From: Parvimonas sp.
Lineage (GTDB): Bacteria > Bacillota > Clostridia > Tissierellales > Peptoniphilaceae
Direction of reading: 5' to 3'
DNA: 64,000 nucleotides
NCBI GenBank assembly: GCA_022770425.1
Contig: JALEHY010000020.1
Coordinates: forward strand, 1 to 64,000
The notes under the pieces were generated by a model, which saw nothing but the letters and a program-made list of their open reading frames with translations, had not been told where the DNA came from and did no database searches. Positions 8,684 to 17,980 of the stretch are shown here, in pieces (position 1 is the first letter of the stretch; the number at the start of each line of letters is the position of its first letter). The translations under genes and the position numbers were made by a program.

Positions 8684-9527
8684 AAACTATAATAACATCT
8701 TTAAAACCATTTGAAAGAGCAATATTTTTCAATTTATTCATTTCGTCATCAGTAGGTGAAGAAAATTTGCTGTAACGTTCTCTTACCCCAAAACTTCTGT
8801 ATTTTATAATTTTGTATTTTATATTGTGTCCCATTTTTATATATTTATTTAACATTTTTGTTATAGAATCAACCGTACTTTCATTGTCCATTCCTGCAAC
8901 AGTCACAGTTCTGATTTCAAATAATTTATCTATACTTGCAAGATAATCAGCATTTTCCAAAACAGTATGTACACTTTTTTGTGTAACAAAAATATGTTCA
9001 TCATTATCAAATGCCTTTACATCAAGCATAAAAGAATCGGTAACATCCACTAACTCTTTTAATTTTTTAAAAGGTAAACTGCCGTTTGTATCTACAAAAC
9101 AGGTAAGACCTAATTTTTTTACTTCTTTAAAAAGAGGAACCAAAAAATGATGTTGAAGTGTACACTCTCCTCCACTAACTGTAATACCTCTTATAAACGG
9201 CATATTTTTTTTTATTCTGTCAACAGTTTCTTGAACAGTCCAGTTATAAATTTTAGGAGAAGATAAAAATCTACACACTCTTATACACTCATCACAGTTA
9301 ATACAAGTTTTATCATTCCAAACTACTTTTCCGTTTTCATTTATCAAACTTTTTGTCGGACAAAAATTAATACATTCCATACAATTTATACAATGTTTTA
9401 TAGTTTCCGGATTATGACAATAAAAACAATTAAAATTACAACCCTGTAAAAAAATGGAAGTCCTGTTTCCAGGACCATCCACCACCGACAAATCTATTAT
9501 TTTATTTATCTTTCCTTTAATTAACAT
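8682..9527 (-). CDS. yjjW: YjjW-type glycyl radical enzyme activase
   Basis: This radical SAM activase puts the glycyl radical on its partner enzyme. The radical SAM cluster motif GCNFNCFYCHN is at about residues 30-40. An inserted ferredoxin-like domain carries two 4Fe-4S motifs (CINCMECINFCP and CINCDECIRVC), then TVSGGECTLQ near residue 118 and VDTNGS. At 281 aa it matches YjjW/PflA-like activases with a ferredoxin insert. It overlaps the end of the glycyl radical enzyme gene by 11 bp, as expected for a dedicated pair. Confidence 0.92.
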   Translation of the reverse strand: MLIKGKINKIIDLSVVDGPGNRTSIFLQGCNFNCFYCHNPETIKHCINCMECINFCPTKSLINENGKVVWNDKTCINCDECIRVCRFLSSPKIYNWTVQETVDRIKKNMPFIRGITVSGGECTLQHHFLVPLFKEVKKLGLTCFVDTNGSLPFKKLKELVDVTDSFMLDVKAFDNDEHIFVTQKSVHTVLENADYLASIDKLFEIRTVTVAGMDNESTVDSITKMLNKYIKMGHNIKYKIIKYRSFGVRERYSKFSSPTDDEMNKLKNIALSNGFKDVIIV

Positions 9528-11052
9528 CTCTTACCTTACGTTCCAATAAATGGTATTTTTCAAACGCCTCTCTTGCATACTGAACAGTATCGTAGCTAAC
9601 TTGTTCTCCGTCAATAAATTTTTGCATATCTGATTTTTTAACTAAATATCCTGTTACACGAATTAAATCCCCACTGTCTCCATAACAAGAAATATACCTC
9701 ATTTGTAAATTGAAAGCCGCTTTAAAAATGTCTAAAACAGCTGAAGGATTTTTTTGTGCAGTTTCATCAAATGGAAAATGATCTCCGATTCCTGATGGAA
9801 AATATTTATGGAAAAGTCCTGAATGTCTTATATGGTCATACATTGGAACTTCTTTACCGATTTGAATTCTAACACCTGCACTGTCTCCGCAATCATCTTG
9901 TGCTCCTACTTGTGAATGCAACATAAACCTATGATTCCAAAAAGTCGAATACTTACTTTCGAAAGCATTTACTCTATTTTCAATAAAGTCCATTACCTCA
10001 AGTCCCACATTATTTGCAAAATCATCTTTACCGTACTCTGCATTTGAATTTTCAAATTTAACTAAAGTTTCTACACATTCATGAAGTCCGACAACACCAA
10101 AAAGTCCCACAAATCTGTCAAGCTCGATAAATCCCTCTTTAACTAAAAAGTTTTCTTCAAAAAAAGGAGTTTCTTCAACTAAAAATTTAATCTTTTCTTC
10201 CATAAAATTACACATTAAATCTATTGACTCAGGCAAAACCCTACTGAAAAAATCTTCCTTTGATTTTGAACTTCTTGCAAGTGAACCAAGTCTTAATCTG
10301 CTAAGAGTAAAAGCACCTCCACTTATAGGTAACCCGTTATAACAGCTCGCTATCGCATAATCTCCGGAAAAATCTTTTCTGTAGTATTTATCATTTGCAA
10401 AAGCCGGATTGGCAGTTAAAAGTGACGCATACACACATTTTTCCCCAAAATCATCAGGTGTTATATCTTCATCATAAAGAACAGTCATATTCGGAGTAAC
10501 ATTATTTAATTCAGGAAGCAATTCCAAAATAATTTCTCCGGCAACAGTTTTTTCAGGACCTATATTAGCATGACAAAAACTGTCATTTATAGTTCTGTCC
10601 AATGAAACCAAAAACCATTTAATTAATTTTTTTGCCTCTTCTCTATCTGTTATAAAAGGATCAAGTAACTTGTCAATTTTACCGATATACACAGGATATC
10701 TTGTAACTGAAGGAATATGATGATAAAAAATTAACAAACTGTTTATTGCATCAAGCAAAGTATTTGATTTTTCAAGTCTTAAAAACTCACAGCCCTCATC
10801 TAACAGTTTTTGATAATTCGGACAAATGTATCTTGGAGCATAAGGTGCATGTCCTTCCCACAGGTCACAAATTCCGCCATCTTTTGAAATTTCAAAAAGT
10901 CTTTCACTAACTGCATTTTTCGGAAATGGATTTAAATTTTCTGCAAGTTTTGCAAGTTGAGAAGTCTTTTGTTCAAAAGTAAGCTCTTTTGCTTTTAATA
11001 TATTCATTGAAAGTTCTCTTGCTTCTTCTAAGCTGTTAATTTCTGATATCAT
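9517..11052 (-). CDS. yjjI: YjjI family glycyl radical enzyme
   Basis: This 511-aa protein belongs to the YjjI family, the orphan glycyl radical enzymes paired with YjjW; no substrate is established to my knowledge. The C-terminal radical loop reads RVTGYLVK, with the glycine at about residue 468. A likely active-site cysteine is in IASCYNGLPISGG near residue 237. EGHAPYAPRYICPNYQ is conserved near the N-terminus. I chose the ATG at 11052 because GGAGGTAATT precedes it. A Crp/Fnr regulator is divergent on the other side of a 476-bp gap. Oxygen-sensitive chemistry fits an anaerobe. Confidence 0.9.
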   Translation of the reverse strand: MISEINSLEEARELSMNILKAKELTFEQKTSQLAKLAENLNPFPKNAVSERLFEISKDGGICDLWEGHAPYAPRYICPNYQKLLDEGCEFLRLEKSNTLLDAINSLLIFYHHIPSVTRYPVYIGKIDKLLDPFITDREEAKKLIKWFLVSLDRTINDSFCHANIGPEKTVAGEIILELLPELNNVTPNMTVLYDEDITPDDFGEKCVYASLLTANPAFANDKYYRKDFSGDYAIASCYNGLPISGGAFTLSRLRLGSLARSSKSKEDFFSRVLPESIDLMCNFMEEKIKFLVEETPFFEENFLVKEGFIELDRFVGLFGVVGLHECVETLVKFENSNAEYGKDDFANNVGLEVMDFIENRVNAFESKYSTFWNHRFMLHSQVGAQDDCGDSAGVRIQIGKEVPMYDHIRHSGLFHKYFPSGIGDHFPFDETAQKNPSAVLDIFKAAFNLQMRYISCYGDSGDLIRVTGYLVKKSDMQKFIDGEQVSYDTVQYAREAFEKYHLLERKVRDVN

Positions 11053-11529
11053 AATTACCTCCATTATTTTATGTCAATAAATCATATTTTGTATACGTTT
11101 TTTTATGTCAAAAAGTCAGGTACTACTATCATCATTTTATATCATTATCTTAAAAAATGATACTGGCTTTTGTCGTATTTTTTAAAAAATTTAAAAAATT
11201 TTTAATAAATTATATTTAATGTTGATAAAGCACTTGTATATTAAAATTTAAAATATCATAAGTCATAATATTTTATTAATTCATTACTATAAAAAATTTC
11301 GACTTATATTATTGGCTTTTTTAGATGAGTTTTTCATATTTTTTTAATTTTTTATTTTTATATAAATTTTTTTAATCTTTTACAAAAAATTTTTTTGCTA
11401 TTTTGACAAGAATTTTGAAAAATACTTAACTTTTTATTAATTTTTTTGTAAAATTTTATAATTTATACTTTATTTTTTTGTTTTTTTATATTATAATATG
11501 TATTGTAGTGTACAAAAGGGGGAATGTAT
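11053..11529. other. Divergent regulatory gap between yjjI and crp-type gene
   Basis: This 476-bp AT-rich region has no gene. Near yjjI it contains two copies of an 18-bp direct repeat starting TTTTATGTCA, at 11067-11084 and 11101-11118 (16 of 18 identical, period 34). TATAAT at 11492-11497 is the likely -10 of the rightward regulator gene. No structured RNA was recognised. Confidence 0.6.
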
Positions 11530-12225
11530 ATGGAAAATAAATTAACAACTTTACTTAGAAAAGTCTTAGTTGAAAAGAACTTTGACTTAAAATCTGACAA
11601 AAAGCTGTATTCAGACTTTGATTTGCTAAAAATCAAAAAGAAAACTACACTTATAAAAGAAAATGATGAATTGGATTATTTATACTTGTTAGTTAGAGGA
11701 AGTGCAAACGTAGTTCACTTCACTTCTGTTGGGGAACTAATAATATTTAATCACATTTCAAATACATCAATTTTCGGATTGATTGAGCATTTAGATAATA
11801 ATCATCCATTTTATAAGAGTGTGTCTTTCTTTAAAGATACAAGAGTTATAAGAATTCCGATAGAAGCGTTTGAAAGAGAAGAAAAAAATATTGAACTTTT
11901 GAAAGTTTATAATGATTTTTTGCTTAATTTTTCAAAACAGGCAATCAATACTTTTGACTTAACTAAAAATTACGGAAGAAAGAAAAATTTGGTGGAATTT
12001 TTACTTTCAAAATGTACTGACGAGGAATTCCCTATTAGAATTACATTAACTAAAAAAGTTATATCTGACTATTTAAGAATTAATGAAAGGACAATGTACA
12101 GATATCTAAACGAATTGATTGATGCTAATTGTATTTCAAGAAAAACAGGAAAAATTATTATTTCTAAAGAAAATTATGACAATTTAGTTACTCTTTCAAA
12201 AGAAAAAGGCATTGATAGCGAATAA
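11530..12225 (+). CDS. Crp/Fnr family transcription regulator
   Basis: This is a 231-aa regulator with an N-terminal cyclic-nucleotide-binding-like beta barrel (KENDELDYLYLLVRGSANV near residue 48) and a C-terminal winged helix (TLTKKVISDYLRINERTMYRYLNELI near residue 175). There is no N-terminal cysteine cluster as in Fnr, so it probably senses a small ligand rather than oxygen. The GGGGGA Shine-Dalgarno lies 7 nt before the ATG at 11530, which I prefer to the ATG two codons upstream. It is divergent from yjjI and is the obvious candidate for its control. It resembles the YeiL-like branch, without certainty. Confidence 0.85.
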   Translation: MENKLTTLLRKVLVEKNFDLKSDKKLYSDFDLLKIKKKTTLIKENDELDYLYLLVRGSANVVHFTSVGELIIFNHISNTSIFGLIEHLDNNHPFYKSVSFFKDTRVIRIPIEAFEREEKNIELLKVYNDFLLNFSKQAINTFDLTKNYGRKKNLVEFLLSKCTDEEFPIRITLTKKVISDYLRINERTMYRYLNELIDANCISRKTGKIIISKENYDNLVTLSKEKGIDSE

Positions 12226-12231
12226 TAAACT

Positions 12232-12996
12232 ATGGGAAAAAATATAGAAACTGAAAATAACAAAAGATTTAATACAATTTCAGCACTTATATCTCTAAAT
12301 TACTTTGTAACGCCGATAATTGCATCAATAGTTATACTATCTTTAATAAAATTGCTCAATATAGACATTATAGGTATATTTTTAAAATTGGGGGTAATTA
12401 AAAATTATATTGAGTATATTCATAATAAAAACAATGATGTTATAGCAGTGATTTTTTCACAAGTATCAATGATACTCTCACTTATAATTTCGGTTTTATT
12501 GGCAAAGAAAAGAAATGACAGTATATCAAAAATAAAAACGGAGATTTCTAAAACAAAATTAATACTGTTAGGTTTAGCTTTGGGAGTATTTATGCTGATT
12601 ACTTCTTTTTGTGTATCGATGATATACACTGCTTTAAATCTAAATCCGACCAGTAACAACACATTAAATGTATTGAACCTATTGAGAAACAATAAAATTA
12701 TGTTACTTCTGATTCTTGTTGTTGCTCCGGTAGGTGAAGAAATAGCTTTCAAATACGGAATTTTTACATTTTTTCATGAAATCTTTTATGATAAGAATAA
12801 AATATTAAAAACTGTAATTCCCGCTATTATATCTGCATTTATATTTGGAATAATACATGACGGATTATACTTGTTACCTACATATTTTATACCGAGTTTT
12901 GTAGGGTGTATTCTATATGAAAAAACAAAAAGTTTATTGCCTTGTATTTTAGGACACTTTTTAGCTAATTTAATAGCAACATTAATTTTAATTTAA
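12232..12996 (+). CDS. CPBP family intramembrane protease-like protein
   Basis: This 254-aa membrane protein has about seven hydrophobic segments. The CPBP/Rce1-type motifs are present: GEEIAFKYG near residue 170 (EExxxR/K, here with K), HDGLYL near 208 and the C-terminal HFLAN. Family members are CAAX-type or bacteriocin-immunity-type proteases; the substrate is unknown. It starts 6 bp after the regulator stop, with no obvious ribosome site of its own, so it is probably cotranscribed and coupled. Confidence 0.8.
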   Translation: MGKNIETENNKRFNTISALISLNYFVTPIIASIVILSLIKLLNIDIIGIFLKLGVIKNYIEYIHNKNNDVIAVIFSQVSMILSLIISVLLAKKRNDSISKIKTEISKTKLILLGLALGVFMLITSFCVSMIYTALNLNPTSNNTLNVLNLLRNNKIMLLLILVVAPVGEEIAFKYGIFTFFHEIFYDKNKILKTVIPAIISAFIFGIIHDGLYLLPTYFIPSFVGCILYEKTKSLLPCILGHFLANLIATLILI

Positions 12997-13024
12997 TAGC
13001 AAGTTCAACTTGCTATTTTTTTAT
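12995..13024 (+). terminator. Terminator after CPBP gene
   Basis: AATAGCAAGTT and AACTTGCTATT form a hairpin followed by TTTTTTA. It overlaps the stop codon. Confidence 0.85.
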
Positions 13025-13040
13025 ACAAAAACTATCCAAA

Positions 13041-13068
13041 TAAAAATAGAACTGAAAAATTCAGTCCT
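13041..13068 (-). terminator. Terminator after licD-type gene
   Basis: The stem AGGACTGAA/TTCAGTTCT is followed leftward by ATTTTTATTT. Confidence 0.65.
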
Positions 13069-13078
13069 ACTTTATAAT

Positions 13079-13969
13079 TTATTTTAACTTTTCTTGGTAA
13101 TATCTAAATCCATTATTAACATCTGACAAGAAAAAATTGTGATGATTCTCTCTTTGATCTAAAGGAGGTAATTTCATATAATCTCCATAAAGTAATTTTA
13201 AATAATCATCGTATTTTTCAGGAATATTCACAAAAATATCTTCAAATTTTGCCTTTGTTAAATTTCCTATAATTTCTTTTTTGAAAGGTGTAATATAAAA
13301 AGAGTCCACAAGACAGGCAACATACTCACTGTCACTATATTTAGGATTGTCCTTAGGTACTGCAATTTTAGAAATATCACTCTTTAACTTATTTGGAATT
13401 GATTCACCTAATTTATAGACAAATTTCTTATTAAATCCACTTATAGCATTAAATATAGCATTTTTATCCGCTTCCTCAAAAATTGGATTCTCTTTAACAC
13501 GCAAGTCCATAATCTTGCTATGCCCTTTTACATATCCGTCCAAAGGAAATATATCAATAAATACGCCATGGTTTATATCAATATCCAAAACATGTTTCTC
13601 TATAAGAGTCGTGTTACTATCTCTAAGTTTTGCAAAATTTAACGCATATAGCGGATCGGTTTCAATAGTTTGCACAAAATAATTATCAGGTAAAAATTTC
13701 ATTGAATTTTCAATAAAAAAATCATAATCTTCACGTGGCATACAAACATCAATGTCATCATCCCAAGGAATAAAACCTTGATGTCTTATTGTTCCCAACA
13801 AAGTTCCGAACCCAACAAAATATCGCAAATTAAATTTCTCACAACAAGAAATAAAATTCTTTAAAATTTCCAGTTCTTTTTTTTTCAAACTCTCCAAATC
13901 TACTTCAAAATTTCCTTTTTTAACATCCTTTTTAAAAGTCCATTTTGAATTACCGTCATACAAATACAT
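13079..13969 (-). CDS. LicD family phosphotransferase
   Basis: LicD-type proteins are nucleotidyltransferase-fold enzymes that transfer phosphorylated groups, classically phosphocholine, onto teichoic acid or other surface glycans. The family signature FVGFGTLLGTIRHQGFIPWD begins near residue 54, followed by DDIDVCMPREDY with the metal-binding aspartates. At 296 aa it has normal length. It has no signal peptide, so it acts on the cytoplasmic side. Its ATG overlaps the TAA of the upstream UMF1-type permease (TAATG), so the two form an operon. The donor and acceptor are not known from this sequence. Confidence 0.9.
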   Translation of the reverse strand: MYLYDGNSKWTFKKDVKKGNFEVDLESLKKKELEILKNFISCCEKFNLRYFVGFGTLLGTIRHQGFIPWDDDIDVCMPREDYDFFIENSMKFLPDNYFVQTIETDPLYALNFAKLRDSNTTLIEKHVLDIDINHGVFIDIFPLDGYVKGHSKIMDLRVKENPIFEEADKNAIFNAISGFNKKFVYKLGESIPNKLKSDISKIAVPKDNPKYSDSEYVACLVDSFYITPFKKEIIGNLTKAKFEDIFVNIPEKYDDYLKLLYGDYMKLPPLDQRENHHNFFLSDVNNGFRYYQEKLK

Positions 13970-15186
13970 TACACTTCCTCTGGTAATTTAAGCATTACCA
14001 AATAACCTATAACAAATAAAGGAATTATTCCAAGAATTGAATATCTCGGTTGTCCTGTAATTGTAGTTATAAGACTCATAATAAGAGGGCCTACTATTGC
14101 CGCAAATTTTCCAAAGATATTATAAAAACCGAAAAATTCATTTGAATGATCTTTTGGAATAATTTTTGCAAAATAACTTCTGCTAAGTGCTTGAATGCCA
14201 CCTTGAGCAGATGCAACTAAAGTCGATAAAACAAAAACATGTACCAAACTGGTCATAAAATAAGCAAAAATTACAGAGATCATATAAGTAAAAATTCCAA
14301 CACTAATCATTCTCTTTGTTCCAAATTTATTGGCAAGTTTTCCATAAATTATAGCAAAAGGAAACGCTACAACTTGAACATAAACAAGTATTGCCAATAA
14401 AATTACAGTATTAAATTGCTTAGGATCCAAAACAGATTGAGCATAAGGTACAACCATTTTTATAATTGTATCCACTCCGTCTATGTACAAAAAGTAAGAA
14501 AGCAAAAATATTACAACAACCTTGTGTTCTCTTATGTCTTTAAAAGTTTTAAATATTGTTGAAAAACTTTCTTTTAAAGGATTAGCAACAGGCTCCACTC
14601 CATAAACTTGATCAACATTTTTATACATAGGTATTGTTAATACTAACCACCATAATGCTGTTATAACAAAACTTATTTGGTATCCTATGTTGTTTCCCAT
14701 ACCAAGAAACAGAACTGAAGCTAAACAAACCATAAAAGGTATTACACTTGCAATATAACCATAGGCAAAGCCTGATGTACTTACTTTGTCCATTCTTTCG
14801 TCAATAGTAACATCAACTAAAAATGAATCATAAAAAATATTTGTTGCAGCAAAAGTGATATTTCCTACTAAAAAACAAGTCATAATCAAAAACATACTTA
14901 TTGATGCCGCAAAAGATAACATAAAAGTAGAAAATATTGCAACAATTGAACAAACTGTAAATAATTTCTTTTTCATACCTCGAAAATCCGCAATAGTTCC
15001 CAAAACCGGACTGATTAATGCAATTATAATGCTTGCAAAAGAGTTATAATATCCTAAATTCATTGACGAACCACCAATCATTCCAAAATAAACAGGAAAA
15101 AGTGCAGTAGTGATTGCAATTGAATAAGCGGAATTACCACAATCATACAAAATCCAGCTTAATTCTTTTTTTGTATAACCAAACAT
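13969..15186 (-). CDS. UMF1/Atg22-like MFS permease
   Basis: This 405-aa, roughly 12-helix permease begins KKELSWILYDCGNSAYSIAI, the hallmark of the UMF1 (Atg22-like) MFS subfamily. In fungi the relatives export amino acids from the vacuole; bacterial substrates are unclear. The loop GTIADFRGMKKKLF is the motif A equivalent. It overlaps the licD-type gene downstream, so a product or precursor of surface glycan decoration is one possible cargo, but this is inference. A GAGGTATAAGT ribosome site precedes the ATG. Confidence 0.88.
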   Translation of the reverse strand: MFGYTKKELSWILYDCGNSAYSIAITTALFPVYFGMIGGSSMNLGYYNSFASIIIALISPVLGTIADFRGMKKKLFTVCSIVAIFSTFMLSFAASISMFLIMTCFLVGNITFAATNIFYDSFLVDVTIDERMDKVSTSGFAYGYIASVIPFMVCLASVLFLGMGNNIGYQISFVITALWWLVLTIPMYKNVDQVYGVEPVANPLKESFSTIFKTFKDIREHKVVVIFLLSYFLYIDGVDTIIKMVVPYAQSVLDPKQFNTVILLAILVYVQVVAFPFAIIYGKLANKFGTKRMISVGIFTYMISVIFAYFMTSLVHVFVLSTLVASAQGGIQALSRSYFAKIIPKDHSNEFFGFYNIFGKFAAIVGPLIMSLITTITGQPRYSILGIIPLFVIGYLVMLKLPEEV

Positions 15187-15257
15187 ACTTATACCTCCGA
15201 CTAATTTTATCTATTAAATTATATCATAATTAATAGCATTTTTCTATATAATGTGAA

Positions 15258-15285
15258 ATAAAAAACCTACTCGTTAAAGTAGGTT
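15258..15285 (-). terminator. Terminator overlapping stop of 3D protein gene
   Basis: The stem AACCTACT/AGTAGGTT is followed leftward by TTTTTTATTTC. Confidence 0.8.
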
Positions 15286-16813
15286 AAGGTAAAATATAAA
15301 CTTTTACTTTTTTTACTCCAAATTGGAAAACTTGATCCTTATTTGGAATACAAACATCAATTTTATTTCCTTTTATGGCACCGCCGGTATCTTCAGCTAT
15401 AGCATAACCATAACCTTCAACATAAACTTTAGTACCTAAAGGTATAACGCTCGGATCTACTGCAATAACTCCATATCTAAGTTTAGTTCCTAACTTAGTT
15501 GTAGAATAACCTCCATTTTCAGAAGGATCAGCAGAATATGCAGTCGCAACCATAGTTTTTACCTCTTTGTAATTAAAATCAACACTTGCATTTGTACTTG
15601 GTAATTCTTGTTTTTCTTCCTGAACTTTTGATTTTTCTTTTTCTTTTTCAATTTGTTCTTTAGAAACTACTTTTCCATCCACTAAAACTTCATCAGATTT
15701 AACTGATACTTCCTCTGAAACTTTTTCTCCTTGTTTTTGTTCTTCTGACTTAGTTGTTGATACTATCTCATTTCCGGATTCTGTTAATTCAAAATTACTG
15801 AATTCTTCTTCATTAACAGAACTCATAAGTTGTCTTATAGAAACAAATCTGTTATTTTCAAAAGTCGAAATAAAAGTCATTTCTTCAACATTTGAAGTCT
15901 TAATCATATCTGCAACGTCATAGCTGTTATCTTCTCCGGTAATAAGCAAGAAATTATGTCCTAATTTTTCAGATAAAATATAAGAATATAACATATCAGA
16001 CAAAACATCCGTTTGTGTAAGAATCACTTTTTTACCTGAATCTTTAATATCAAACCTATCTTTAAATATTTTGAAAACATCTTTTTCGTAAAAAGTATAA
16101 CTCTCAACAAGATTTACATCCTTATTTGCTTTATTGTAAATTTTAGTCTTATAATCTCTTGAAATAGTTGAAACACCGTCATAAAAGTAGATATAACCAT
16201 CTTTATCAACTTTTGAAATCACATCTTCTTCAGACTTAGACAAACCCGCTTCCGAGTCAACTAAAAGTAAATTCATATTGTATATATAAGCATAATAAAA
16301 CGCACCTACAATATCGGAATTTATTTTTTTATCAACGACCAATAAATCTTTATTTCCTGAAAATTCATTAACAATTTTATTGGTATCTTCAATATTTGAA
16401 GTACCTAAACGTTTAAAATCCAAATTTGCTTTCTTTAAAATTTCATCTGAAACAGAAACTGTATCTCCTACAACATAAATCTGTTTACTTGATTTTAAAG
16501 TTTCAAGTAAGTCCTTATCTATTTCATTATTTCTAATCGGAACAACTACTCCATTATTATTCAGCGAAAGTAAACCTGCCAATGTAAAGTCAATTTTATT
16601 ATCTATATTAACTATATAAGAATTGATATTTTCACTACCATTAGTGCCTTTAACAATTCTGTCATTTACTTTTTTTAATGTTTCGACGTCCGAATCGGAA
16701 GAAACAACAAAGCCTCTTACTTTTTCGTTCGCAAATGATTTATATGAAAATCCAGATACTGTAGCATAAATACACAAAACTACAAAACAAAGTTTAAATA
16801 CTGCTCTTTTCAA
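15284..16813 (-). CDS. Secreted protein with cell-wall-binding-2-like repeats and 3D domain
   Basis: This 509-aa exported protein has an N-terminal signal peptide (KRAVFKLCFVVLCIYATVSG, cleavage near SFA-NE). About three degenerate CWB2-type repeats follow (for example KSSKQIYVVGDTVSVSDEIL). Then come a Glu/Lys/Ser-rich linker at about 365-405 and a C-terminal 3D domain with its three aspartates in AVDPSVIPLG, EDTGGAIKG and KIDVC. 3D domains occur in lytic transglycosylase-like wall enzymes. I chose the TTG at 16813 because AAGGAGTGATTA precedes it; the ATG frame further upstream runs through the promoter. A perfect promoter lies at 16863-16891. Confidence 0.85.
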   Translation of the reverse strand: MKRAVFKLCFVVLCIYATVSGFSYKSFANEKVRGFVVSSDSDVETLKKVNDRIVKGTNGSENINSYIVNIDNKIDFTLAGLLSLNNNGVVVPIRNNEIDKDLLETLKSSKQIYVVGDTVSVSDEILKKANLDFKRLGTSNIEDTNKIVNEFSGNKDLLVVDKKINSDIVGAFYYAYIYNMNLLLVDSEAGLSKSEEDVISKVDKDGYIYFYDGVSTISRDYKTKIYNKANKDVNLVESYTFYEKDVFKIFKDRFDIKDSGKKVILTQTDVLSDMLYSYILSEKLGHNFLLITGEDNSYDVADMIKTSNVEEMTFISTFENNRFVSIRQLMSSVNEEEFSNFELTESGNEIVSTTKSEEQKQGEKVSEEVSVKSDEVLVDGKVVSKEQIEKEKEKSKVQEEKQELPSTNASVDFNYKEVKTMVATAYSADPSENGGYSTTKLGTKLRYGVIAVDPSVIPLGTKVYVEGYGYAIAEDTGGAIKGNKIDVCIPNKDQVFQFGVKKVKVYILP

Positions 16814-16862
16814 ATAATCACTCCTTATCTTAATATCAACGCAATTCAACGCTGATAATAGA

Positions 16863-16891
16863 ATTATAATGATTTTCTCAAAAATCGTCAA
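16863..16891 (-). promoter_or_regulatory. Promoter of 3D protein gene
   Basis: TTGACG (16886-16891) and TATAAT (16863-16868) are separated by 17 bp. It lies 50 bp upstream of the TTG start. Confidence 0.85.
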
Positions 16892-17017
16892 CAATTTTTA
16901 AATTTTTTGGTAATTTTTTTTTAAAATTATACAAATTCAGTAACTTTCTCTCCAATTTTTATTATTTTTTTACTTTTTTGTAACTTTTTAAATTTATAAA
17001 ATACCGAATTTTCAAAG

Positions 17018-17034
17018 TTTACAAAAGTATTACA
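17018..17034 (-). promoter_or_regulatory. Possible WalR-type direct repeat
   Basis: TGTAAT-N5-TGTAAA on the minus strand matches the WalR (YycF) consensus of two TGTWAH hexamers spaced by 5. It lies about 125 bp upstream of the 3D gene promoter. Family targets include 3D-domain wall hydrolases. The distance is large and the DNA is AT-rich, so chance is possible. Confidence 0.35.
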
Positions 17035-17090
17035 ATTAATCTTCGATTTTTCAAGAAAAAAAGATAAATTTGTTAAAAAAATGAAATATT

Positions 17091-17969
17091 TTAATTTTTT
17101 ATTTTTTTATTTTTTAAAATATATGAAACCAATGAAACTGAAAAAATTATTAATATGCCGATTAGACTATAAACACTGATACTTTCTTTTAAAATTACTC
17201 TTCCAAGTATAACTACAAATACTATTCCAAAATAATTAAATAAACTAACATCAGATGCATTAGCGTATTGGTAACTTAAAGTCAACCCCAGCTGTCCAAA
17301 AGCAGAACTGACTCCTATTAATATTAAAAATAAACCGTCAATAAAATTTGGTATTACAAAATTATTTACTATAAAAGGAAGCGAACACACAGTTGAAAAA
17401 AATGAAAATACAAACATTATTGTTTCTGTCTTTTCATTTTTACCAAGTCTTGATACGCAAAGGTATGCTATTGATGCACTAAATGCGGATAACATAGCTA
17501 TAAGCGAAGGAAATAATCTTGAATCAAACTGAGGCCTAACTACAAATATTGCTCCTATGAATGCAAATATTAAAGTAAAAAACTTTTCTAATGTAAATTT
17601 TTCTTTAAGTACAACACAAGCAATTAAAACTACAAATATCGGACTTGTTCGTTGTAAAATTCCGGCATCTGCAACAAGCATATTGTTTATTGCATAAAAA
17701 TTTGCTATGACACCAAGATAACCGAAAAGTGACCTTGATAAAAGCAATTTTCTGTTCTTACCTTTTCCAAAAAAACTTCCTTTGTTGTATAATATATATC
17801 CCGCACACATAATTGCCATAACAAAGTTTCGAAAAAATACTTGCTGCATAAGTGGAAATTTACCCGCAGTTAATTTTACAAAAATTTGCATAAAACTAAA
17901 TCCAAGTGTTGAAAAAATCATAAAAATAATTCCAAGTCTGAGATTTTTTTTATTTACATTATTAACCAT
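17091..17969 (-). CDS. EamA/DMT family permease
   Basis: This 292-aa, ten-helix drug/metabolite transporter has two EamA halves. Family sequence includes GAIFVVRPQFDS at the end of the first half and YQYANASDVSLFNYFGIVFV in the second. Substrates of this branch are unknown and may be metabolites or amino acids. I chose the ATG at 17969 because AGGAGAATTT precedes it; the longer frame overlaps the gcvH terminator. It is probably monocistronic, lying downstream of that terminator. Confidence 0.85.
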   Translation of the reverse strand: MVNNVNKKNLRLGIIFMIFSTLGFSFMQIFVKLTAGKFPLMQQVFFRNFVMAIMCAGYILYNKGSFFGKGKNRKLLLSRSLFGYLGVIANFYAINNMLVADAGILQRTSPIFVVLIACVVLKEKFTLEKFFTLIFAFIGAIFVVRPQFDSRLFPSLIAMLSAFSASIAYLCVSRLGKNEKTETIMFVFSFFSTVCSLPFIVNNFVIPNFIDGLFLILIGVSSAFGQLGLTLSYQYANASDVSLFNYFGIVFVVILGRVILKESISVYSLIGILIIFSVSLVSYILKNKKIKN

Positions 17970-17980
17970 AAATTCTCCTA

